From the NCBI GenBank assembly GCA_003990745.1, contig RBNI01005944.1, positions 1-11,915 of the forward strand: 11,915 bases of DNA, read 5' to 3'. Of the stretch, positions 1-6,228 are shown piece by piece. Positions within the stretch are counted from its first letter, which is position 1, and each line of letters begins with the position of its first letter. The notes under the pieces are model-generated. The model was not told the DNA's origin. It worked only from the letters and a program-made list of their open reading frames with translations, and did not search any database. A program made the position numbers and the translations under genes. The stretch is from Jimgerdemannia flammicorona (taxonomy: Eukaryota; Mucoromycota; Endogonomycetes; Endogonales; Endogonaceae).

Positions 1-17
1 AAAAAAAAAAAAAAAAA
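1..17. repeat. A17 homopolymer at window edge
   Basis: Seventeen consecutive A residues open the window. This could be the poly(A) tail of a retrotransposon lying upstream of the window or a simple A-run. Without the preceding sequence the two cannot be separated. Confidence 0.6.
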
Positions 18-376
18 GAGACCAATATATTCAATAACTCTTAGTCTAAGTGAGATTTGTTATTAATATTTAGCTTTAATATTTGAAACTTATACTGGTC
101 TTAATGGTTATTATACTAGAGAAGAAAGAGTATGAGATCAATGAGATAAGAATGAATGAGATTGATCAAACAGTAAGAGAGAAGATAGCAGTATTCTGCA
201 ACAGTATTAAAGGACAAAATATATAACATATTATCTTTAAGGATATAGTTCAAAATTAGATATCACTATGATTTTTTTATGTGAATTTTAAAATTAGGGA
301 TTAACTTGCAGTAAGGTACACAGTCCTGAAGTCAAAATTTTGTATGGGCCAAATGTAATAAATCAGGGGTCGATGA

Positions 377-392
377 GCTAGCTACAGCTAGC
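377..392. repeat. Perfect 7-bp inverted repeat, 2-nt spacer
   Basis: GCTAGCT and AGCTAGC face each other across AC, giving a near-perfect palindrome in otherwise AT-rich DNA. It could form a small cruciform or a protein-binding site. No function can be assigned. Confidence 0.6.
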
Positions 393-442
393 CAATTGGG
401 TTGGTAAGCAAATTTGTCAATGAGGAAAAATAGTTACTCCCA

Positions 443-490
443 TATGGAAAAAATGCAAACCCCCACCCCCCATATTATGGAAAAAATGCA
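443..490. repeat. 15-bp direct repeat, 33-bp period
   Basis: TATGGAAAAAATGCA is present exactly at 443-457 and at 476-490, each preceded by a CATA-containing sequence. It is a short local duplication. The C-rich tract between the copies (about 459-471) contrasts with the AT-rich surroundings. Confidence 0.7.
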
Positions 491-846
491 GAACCTCAAT
501 AAAAATAAGCCAGTTTTGTGGGCCTTGAGGTACCAAGAAAAAGCCACATCTAAGCAGATTAAGCATATCTTAATAAGAGTCACACAGGATTATTTTTGCT
601 AAGGTACACACTAAGGTATGCTGACTTCTATTATCATTTTTACAACAAAAAATTCATATAAATGAAAATAAATACATTTAGCATATTCTTATACTCCTAG
701 GTCAATAGTTATATTAATAGTTTGATATAGATTTTTGAAAAAATTATATTACAATAATTTTTTTTGTGAAAGGTAAGAAATTACAGTGAAAATCAATAGT
801 AGTTATGTAACAATTGTGCTATTCACTAATAAAAAGAAAAAAAAAT

Positions 847-985
847 TACAAAACCCAATTGTATTTTTATACTATAATATCTTCTCAAGTTCATTGTATT
901 GAGAAATCTGCAGAACTCAGCAAAATATATATAAATATTATATAACTACAGCTTAAAAGGTTGAATTGTACCAATTTCATATAAA
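847..985 (+). repeat. Left copy of ~138-bp dispersed direct repeat
   Basis: This segment aligns in the same orientation with 4778-4914. Shared blocks include TTCTCAAGTTCAT, TTGAGAAATCTGCAGAA, AAAATATATATAAATATTAT and GCTTAAAAGGT. Most differences are transitions (for example AACTCAGC versus AATTTAGC, and GGTTGAATTG versus GGTCGAATTG). A further short match (GTGCTATTCACTA versus GTACTGTCCACTA) lies just upstream of both copies. The copies bracket about 3.8 kb holding the satellite and the decayed minus-strand gene. They may be ends of one element, or two members of a dispersed family. Confidence 0.85.
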
Positions 986-999
986 CTACAATCATGACT

Positions 1000-1152
1000 G
1001 TGAGAGGACTTTGGCATAAGGGGGAGCTTCAAGAGGGCTTTGTTGTGAGAGAGAGCTTCAGAGAGAGCTTCAGCATGAGGGGGCAGCATGAGGCATGAAG
1101 GGGTATCAGTATCGATATAAGACTTCAGTATGTGTGGACTTTAGCCTATGTT
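1000..1152 (-). repeat. Satellite monomers in reverse orientation (left cap)
   Basis: The + strand here carries GGGGGAGCTTCAAGAGGG, AGAGAGCTTCAGCATGAGGG and GACTTCAGTATGTGTGG. These are reverse complements of monomers of the main array that begins at about 1262, such as CATGCTGAAGCTCCCCC. About five to seven degenerate monomers are present. With the array they form an inverted repeat separated by a 110-bp spacer, so transcription through the region could give a foldback RNA; that consequence is inference. Confidence 0.75.
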
Positions 1153-1261
1153 GAATTACTTACAATAGCTTTAGTTTGTAAATATTTTATTTCAGTATTA
1201 TAATACCTATACTATTCTATATTATATTATAAAATGGTGACATTTGGTAAATGGATTATTG
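1153..1261. other. AT-rich spacer between inverted satellite arms
   Basis: About 110 bp of AT-rich sequence separates the reverse-oriented monomers from the forward array. It contains a small palindromic stretch (GTATTATAATAC). No gene signal is visible. It would be the loop of a foldback formed by the two arms. Confidence 0.6.
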
Positions 1262-3434
1262 CTCTCTGAAGCCTTATGCCACTGAAGCTCCCCCTCACAC
1301 CGAAGCCCTCTCACGCTAAAGCCCCTCATACCACTAAAGCCAAAGCCCTCTCATACTGAAGTCTCCTCACACTGATGCTCCCTCATGCTGAAGCCTCATG
1401 CCAAAGCCCCTTCACACTGAAGCTTCCCCTTATGCTAAAGTCCTTTCACACTGAAGCCCCCTCACAATAATGCTCCCTCATGCCAAAGCATCATGCTGAA
1501 GCCAAGCTCCAAAGCCCCCACACACTGAAGCTCCCCCTCATACTGAAGCCCTCTCACACTGAAGTTCCCCCTCACACCAAAGCTTCATGCCAAAGCCCCC
1601 TCATGCTGAAGCTCCCCCTCATACTGAAGCTCTCTTACACTAAAGTCAAAGCCCTCTCATACTGAAGCCCCCTCATGCTGATGCTTCCTCATGCTGAAGC
1701 CTTGTGCTGAACCCCTCATGCCGAAGCTCTCTCTCATGCCAAAGCCCTCTCATACTGAACTCCCCCTCATACCAAAGCCCTCTCATGCTGAAGCCCCCTC
1801 ATGCTGATGCTCCCTCATACTGAAGCCTTGAACCCCTTACACCGAAGCTCTCTCTTATGCCAAAGCCCTCTTATGCTGAACTCCCTCTCATGCCAAAGCC
1901 CTCTCATGCTGAAGCCCCCTCATGCTGATACTCCCTCATGCTGAAGCCTCATGCCAAAGCCAAGCTCTGAAGCCCCCCCTCATGCCAAAGCCCTCTCATA
2001 CTGAAGCTCCCCCTCATGCCGAAGCCTCATTCCAAAGTCTCCTCATGCTAAAGCTCCCCCTCATGCTGAAGCTCTCTTATGCTGAAGCCAAAGCCCTCTC
2101 ATGCTGAAGCCCCCTCATGCTGATGCTCCCTTATGCCAAAGCCTTGTGCCAAACCCCTCACACTGAAGCTCCCCCTCATGCCAAAGCTCTCTCATGTTGA
2201 ACTCCTCCTCATGCCAAAGCCCTCTCATACTAAAGCCCCCTCATGCTGATGCTCCCTCACACTGAAGCCTCATGCCAAAGCCAAGCTCCAAAGCCCCCCC
2301 TTATGCCAAAGCCCTCTCATGCTGAAGCTCCCCCTCATACTGAAGCCTCATGCCGAAGCTCCCTTATGCTGAAGCTCCCCCTCATGCTGAAGCCCTCTCA
2401 TACTGAAGCCAAAGCCCTCTCATACTGAAGCCCCCTCATGCTGATGCTCCCTTATACCAAAGCCTCATGCCAAACCCCTCACACTGAACTCCCCCTCATG
2501 CTGAAGTCCTCTCATACTGAACTCCCTCTCATGTCGAAGCTCTCTTATACTGAAGTCCCCTCATGCTAATACTCCCTCATACTGAAGCCTCATATCAAAG
2601 CCAAGCTCCAAAGCTCCCCCTCATGCCAAAGCCCTCTCATGCTGAAGCTTCCTCTCATGCCGAAGCCTTATGCTGAAGCCCCCTCATACCAAAGCTCCCC
2701 CTCATGCTGAAGCCCTCATGCTGAAGCCAAAGCTCTCTCATACTGAAGCCCCCTCATACTGATGCTCCCTCATGCCAAAGCCTCATGCTAAACCCCTTAT
2801 ACCAAAGCTCCCCCTCATGCTGAAGCCCTCTTATGCTGAACTCTCCCTTATGCCAAAGCCCTCTCATACTGAAGCCCCCTCATACTGATGCTCCCTCATG
2901 CCAAAGCCTCATACCGAAGCCAAGCTCTGAAGCCCCCCCTCATACCAAAGCCCTCTCACACTGAAGCTCTCCCTCATGCCAAAGCCTCATGCTGAAGCCC
3001 CCTCATGCTGAAGCTCCCTCTCATACTGAAGCCCTCTCATGCTGAAGCCAAAGCCCTCTCATACTGAAGCTCCCTCATGCTGATGCTCCCTCACACTGAA
3101 GCCTCATGCTGAACCCCTCATGCCGAAGCTCCCCCTCATGCCAAAGCTCTCTCACACTGAAGCTCCCTTATGTCAAAGCCTCATGCCAAGCCACCTCATG
3201 CCGAAGCCCTCTCATGCTGAAGCTCCTCTCACACTGAAGCCTTCTAAAGCTCCCTCTCATACTGAATCCCCCTCACACTAATACTCCCTCATGCCAAAGC
3301 CTCATGCCAAAGCCCCATGCTACGAAGCCCCTCATGCCAAAGCTCCATCATGCTAAAGCCCTCTTATGCTGAAGCTCCTCCTCACACTGAAGTCCTGAAG
3401 CCTCATGCCAAAGCCACACTGATGCCCCTTATAC
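1262..3434 (+). repeat. ~2.2-kb minisatellite array, 13-18 bp monomers
   Basis: The array is a continuous run of degenerate monomers such as GAAGCCCCCTCATGCT, AAAGCCCTCTCATACT, GAAGCTCCCCCTCATGCC and GAAGCCTCATGCC, most often 16 bp. Two dinucleotide positions in each monomer switch between TG, CA, TA and occasionally CG (CATGC, CACAC, CATAC, CACGC; then CTGAAG, CCAAAG, CTAAAG, CCGAAG). This is what CpG decay of an ancestral CACGCCGAAGC core would give. About a dozen CpGs survive, nearly all at the second site. Open frames in the array encode only H-T/A-E-A-type repeats and shift between copies because the higher-order period is not a fixed multiple of three, so the array is treated as non-coding. 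Confidence 0.95.
1806..3081 (+). repeat. ~320-bp higher-order repeat, four consecutive copies
   Basis: A marker monomer containing GATGC instead of GAAGC, followed by a monomer ending in AACCCC, recurs at 1806, 2122, 2443, 2761 and 3082, giving spacings of 316, 321, 318 and 321 bp. A second marker, GATGC or AATAC followed by GCCAAGCTC, recurs at 1927, 2248, 2568 and 2887 (spacings 321, 320 and 319). The two series interleave with a constant offset of about 121-126 bp. Each unit therefore holds about 20 monomers in fixed order. Before 1806 the order is less regular, with markers at 1469 and 1680. After 3082 the final copy is diverged, its next marker falling 198 bp later at 3280. Confidence 0.88.
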
Positions 3435-3478
3435 AAGAAGCTTTAGTGTGTGAGTATAAGGGTATAAAAAAAGCTTCT
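3426..3478. repeat. Terminal hairpin with reverse-oriented satellite monomer (right cap)
   Basis: CCCTTATAC (3426-3434) pairs with GTATAAGGG (3454-3462), and AGAAGCTT (3436-3443) pairs with AAGCTTCT (3471-3478). The segment AAGCTTTAGTGTGTGAGTAT between them is a satellite monomer read on the opposite strand. The array thus ends, as it begins, with a switch of orientation. Confidence 0.75.
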
Positions 3479-3754
3479 ATGATATAAGCCACATTTTCAC
3501 ATCATATTTAAACTTTATTTTTTTTTGTCAATATGATAAACATTGTACATATATATAAATCAATAGATTAAATAATTTTTTGAGAGAGATGGTAATGTGA
3601 ATGATATATTTTTAGCTTGTAGCAGCTGCTTGTAACTTGTGGTTTGTGGCTTGCAGCTTGTGGTTTGCCTATAGATTACAGATATTATTATTTATCAATC
3701 CAAAAATTGTGATTCAAAATATTGATATTTTCTTACCTATTTCTTCTCTGCCTT
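3479..3754. other. AT-rich DNA with a short cryptic repeat
   Basis: There is no supportable gene. At about 3613-3670 a run of GCTTGTAGCA / GCTTGTAACT / TGTGGTTTG-type words forms a short degenerate tandem repeat, with CTTGTGGTTTG present twice. The rest is AT-rich. The segment lies immediately downstream of the 3' end of the decayed minus-strand reading frame. Confidence 0.5.
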
Positions 3755-4506
3755 CTATTCTTCATCTTCATCTACTTTGTGATCTTGATTGGGTGAAGAA
3801 GGGGGTATATCATGATTTGCAATATCCTTGATAATATCTTTGTCGGTTTTCTTAGCTTGTAAAATCTTTTTAATAATGTCCTTATTAAGAAGAGTCAATA
3901 TCACTTTACACCCACAATGCTTCAAGATATGAAACATTAAATGAGCTTTTTGCATCCACATCTTTATAGATCTTAATTTGTTCCTATTACTTTTCAAAAT
4001 TTTCTAACAACTTTTGTTTATCACCATCTGACCCTTCTGAAAATCATCTATGGCTAGTCGGTGACCAAATGCATATAATACTTCAAGCAAGATACTTCTA
4101 CATTTGTGTTGACAATAAATTGAAAAGCTCAACATAGTCTTCTTCTGGTGGTAGAGACACTGTTCTTCTCGGAGACACTACTCTTCTCATCTGACTGTTA
4201 GTGAGAGTTGAGGTGGACACTATAGTGGGATTTTGAGCAGCCGTGGGATTTTGGGCAGCCATGAGCACTGTGGTGGGATTTGAGACAGCTTTATTTTCTT
4301 GAATCTTCTTTTTGGCCATGTGGAGAGATCTTCCTATGTATAATCTTCAGTTGACTATCAACCTCTTCATTAAGATTGATGACTTCAGTAGTTTTCTCAC
4401 CATATCTTATTGAAATTTTGTGAACATCTTTGGCAGTAATATAATAGTCTATTCTAATGTCTTTGTTATAATATTTAGCATAGTATTGAATAGTTTTAAA
4501 TACATC
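3755..4506 (-). pseudogene. Decayed hypothetical gene, at least three frame segments
   Basis: I do not recognise the family. Three adjacent open segments on the minus strand give a plausible protein of roughly 240-250 residues if joined by frame changes. Segment A (4506 to 4291, 71 codons) contains DVFKTIQYYAKYYNKD and ITAKDVHKISIRYGEKTTE. Segment B (4319 to 4098, 73 codons) is low complexity, with NPTTVLMAAQNPTAAQNPT and RRVVSPRRT. Segment C (about 4128 to 3755) contains LLEVLYAFGHRLAIDDF, one internal TAG at about 4003, then KMWMQKAHLMFHILKHCGC, and ends in an acidic DEDEE tail before TAG. Segment A is preceded, on the coding strand, by a pyrimidine-rich tract and CTAAC (4536-4540), resembling a 3' splice site, so an upstream exon may exist. 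A TAA just ahead of segment A could be a mutated CAA. The residue composition looks like real coding sequence; function is unknown. Confidence 0.55.
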
Positions 4507-4777
4507 TTACAACTCTTGTGTGAGTAATATAGTTTGTTAGAAAAGAAGAGAAGAAAAAAGGAAGAGGTATGGTAGAAGGAGATATGGTTGTAGTTGTACT
4601 TTTTTCCAGTTATACTAACTGTGTATTTTTAAGTGTGTACTTTCTTCAAGTTGTGTTTTTTTAGTAAGTGATGATTGGATCTCCGAAATTCCAAAGTCAC
4701 AAAACTGGCCTGGCTTACTTTCTAAAAAAATAGTGATAATTGATATAATTAAAGTTGAGTATAAGTACTGTCCACTA
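4507..4777. other. Possible intron/upstream region of the decayed minus-strand gene
   Basis: No open frame of note. The purine-rich block at about 4540-4575 on the + strand is a polypyrimidine tract on the minus strand, fitting an intron 3' end for the gene at 3755-4506. A perfect 6-bp inverted repeat, CAGTTA-TAC-TAACTG, lies at 4607-4621. Confidence 0.4.
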
Positions 4778-4914
4778 TACAAAACCCAGTTGTATCTTTA
4801 TTATAATGTCTTCTCAAGTTCATCATATTGAGAAATCTGCAGAATTTAGCAAAATATATATAAATATTATATAACTATAGCTTAAAAGGTCGAATTGTAC
4901 TGATTTTACATAAA
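4778..4914 (+). repeat. Right copy of ~138-bp dispersed direct repeat
   Basis: Same-orientation partner of 847-985, starting at TACAAAACCCAGTTGTAT and ending near ACATAAA. Where the copies differ the changes are mostly transitions, and this copy keeps a CpG (GGTCGAATT) that the left copy has lost (GGTTGAATT). Beyond 4914 the two flanks are unrelated: this copy runs into TTATTTATGACCATGACCATGAGG and then the LTR-like stretch, the left one into reverse-oriented satellite. Confidence 0.85.
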
Positions 4915-5081
4915 TTTTTATTATTTATGACCATGACCATGAGGTGTTGCCTTGAGTAATAATTCGAGAAGTCCAGGACTGATCAAGAAGCTCAATGCAA
5001 CTGGTTAAAATGTAGTATAGGTTTAATCCAAATGGTGAATAATGAGCCCATCACCCATTGATCACTTTCATACATTAAGCT

Positions 5082-5201
5082 TTAAGCTTGAATTGCTTAT
5101 ATACATTGAATTGCCTTAACATAAGTGATATGATGTAATTCAAGCTTAATATATTAAGTGATATATGTGATTCAAGCTTAACATATATAAGTGAAGCTTA
5201 T
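5082..5201. repeat. AAGCTT-centred inverted and tandem repeats
   Basis: TTAAGCTTGAATT (5082-5094) is the exact reverse complement of AATTCAAGCTTAA (5137-5149). The latter recurs, less its first base, at 5170-5181, followed in both cases by ATAT..TAAGTGA, giving a ~33-bp tandem pair (about 5136-5168 and 5169-5201). The cluster sits 20-140 bp upstream of the TATA box, where regulatory sites would be expected. Confidence 0.6.
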
Positions 5202-5218
5202 GTATAGCTGGCATATCG

Positions 5219-5228
5219 TATATAAAAG
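5219..5228 (+). promoter_or_regulatory. TATA box with downstream pyrimidine tract
   Basis: TATATAAAAG matches the eukaryotic core-promoter TATA consensus well. It is followed by a C/T-rich stretch at about 5249-5340 (TCTCTACTTCTCTCC, CCAATCTCC), typical of fungal transcription start regions, and then by the first ATG in good context (CATCATGG) at 5443. It probably drives the rightward frame starting there; whether that promoter belongs to the LINE, an LTR or a host gene is unresolved. Confidence 0.5.
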
Positions 5229-5373
5229 CAGAGCCTACCCTTTGGCGCTCCTTCTCTACTTCTCTCCATCCCAACCCACTTCACTCCAATCCAATCTCCA
5301 ACCCACTTCTCCACCCCCAATCTCCACTCTCACTTCATCATTATGATGTATAAGCCAAACTTTTAAAATAGAT

Positions 5374-5389
5374 AAAAAAAAAAAAAAAA
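5374..5389. repeat. A16 homopolymer
   Basis: Sixteen A residues follow AAAATAGAT and precede GCTGCTCAC. It could be the poly(A) end of an older retroposed sequence or a poly(dA) tract between promoter and start codon. Confidence 0.5.
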
Positions 5390-5442
5390 GCTGCTCACTT
5401 ATCTACTCATTTATCTATCATTAAGTACAAGATTCTCCCATC

Positions 5443-6227
5443 ATGGTCTACCATTCCAAACTTCTCAGAGAATGGGAAGCCAAGCCCAAAGATATATATT
5501 CTAATCAAGAGAGAATAACAAAGATCGAGCTTCTCAGATATATGCTTATTGTCAACATATGGCTAAATAAAGAGGAGTGAGAAGATACCCTCAAAAGAAT
5601 ATCAAGTTGTATAGGGTTTGACTTAGAAGAGATGATTGCCAAGGAGTCTAATGTGAAACGGGACAAGATATGTATTATATTATCACTGTATATTCCCCTC
5701 TTTCTTTCTCATTTTCTAATTATCTCATCTTTTATCTGTAGATTGTAGTCTGGCTGAGCAACATGAGGAGACAGGTCCTCAAAACTCTCTCTGGTACCTC
5801 TCAGGTTATACAACTTTTGGAAAGCAACTACAACATCATTTTTGGAGAAAATAGACTAGCAACATAGCAACTGACAGGCAATCTGAGGTGTGTACTAGGC
5901 AGAGTGGCCTGAGTGCATTCAACTGGCAACATGTAGGGAGAGGCCCTGGCCTGGGGGGAGGTATGAGGGGGCTACTAGCAGGTGGATGAGTTAGAGAAGG
6001 GGGCGGTAGTAGAGGTCAAGGATCTGGGAGGGCAAGCTTTGCTGAGACAGTGAATGGGAGAAGGCAGACGATAGGGCTGGAGGGTTGGTTGAAGAAAGGT
6101 AAGGAAATGGAGAAGGCGATAGTACTTGGGGGAGTAGTCCTTAGCGAAGGGGGCAGTAGAGCTAGAGGTGTAGTGGCTGGGGGGGGTGTGATGGCTGATG
6201 GAGATGGGACTGCTAATCTGGAAAAAA
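5443..6227 (+). pseudogene. Spliced-looking 5' reading frame (N-terminal part of LINE ORF1 or captured host exon)
   Basis: The ATG at 5443 opens an AT-rich, coding-like segment (MVYHSKLLREWEAKP, then KIELLRYMLIVNIWLNKEE) with one internal TGA at 5578, probably from CGA. A 70-nt segment at 5672-5741 looks like an intron: GTATTA at the 5' end, pyrimidine-rich, CTAAT at 5716-5720, CTGTAG at the 3' end. Joining 5671 to 5742 leads into an open frame (SLAEQHEETGPQNSLWYLSG) that becomes glycine-rich (GLGGGMRG, EGGGSRGQGSGR) and then reads SFAETVNGRRQ. Internal stops are TAG 5852 and TGA 5987. The frame closes at 6236, but the next frame down opens at the A6 run 6222-6227, so a single-base change separates it from ORF1. 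A true intron is odd in a LINE, because it would be lost at retrotransposition. The 5' part may therefore be host sequence or a 5' chimera. Confidence 0.45.
5672..5741 (+). other. Candidate 70-nt intron
   Basis: The segment has GT...AG boundaries, T/C-rich content, CTAAT 22 nt before the 3' end and TATCTGTAG at the acceptor. Removing it joins two open frames in register. The donor GTATTA is a weak match to the usual fungal GTRNGT. The length suits fungal introns. Confidence 0.5.
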
Positions 6228-6228
6228 T

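Larger units (their letters stand above)
18..846. other. AT-rich intergenic DNA, no gene recognised
   Basis: This stretch is strongly AT-rich with stops in all frames, apart from a 62-codon open stretch at 414-602 that has no recognisable domain. Small repeats are visible: TAAGGTACACA occurs at 312-322 and again at 600-610, and two 15-bp copies of TATGGAAAAAATGCA lie at 443-457 and 476-490. The paired 11-mers 288 bp apart could mark the edges of a small degenerate element, but no terminal inverted repeats were found to support that. Confidence 0.5.
4945..5340 (+). other. LTR-like or promoter-bearing segment (tentative)
   Basis: The segment begins TGTTGCC and can be read as ending in CTTCATCA, the TG...CA form of a long terminal repeat of about 396 bp. 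It contains a consensus TATA box followed at normal distance by a pyrimidine-rich tract, as in fungal LTR U3-R regions. No second copy, primer-binding site or matching 5-bp target duplication was found at these borders, so a solo LTR is only one reading. It could equally be the promoter of the reading frame that starts at 5443. Confidence 0.3.

Noticed and set aside
414..602. 62-codon + strand frame with MEKMQ twice
   Set aside because: The duplicated MEKMQ comes from a local 15-bp direct repeat. No domain, no promoter-like context and AT-rich surroundings; not supportable as a gene.
1480..2428. Three 61-codon frames at 1480, 1922 and 2243 with similar H-T/A-E-A repeat products
   Set aside because: They recur because the satellite has a ~320-bp higher-order period. 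The frames do not persist in the later copies, have no context for a start, and the repeat period drifts out of multiples of three.
1262..3434. CRISPR-like array
   Set aside because: Monomers are contiguous with no unique spacers, degenerate, and in a eukaryotic context with LINE and U6 sequences.
3637..3831. 64-codon + strand frame
   Set aside because: It begins in a cryptic CTTGTGG repeat and overlaps the better-supported minus-strand coding remnant; the composition is Leu/Ile/Phe-rich as expected for random AT-rich DNA.
6221..6228. Programmed -1 ribosomal frameshift at GAAAAAAT
   Set aside because: In the incoming frame the run is read GAA-AAA-ATC, which does not fit X-XXY-YYZ, and no clear downstream structure was identified. 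A homopolymer indel is simpler.
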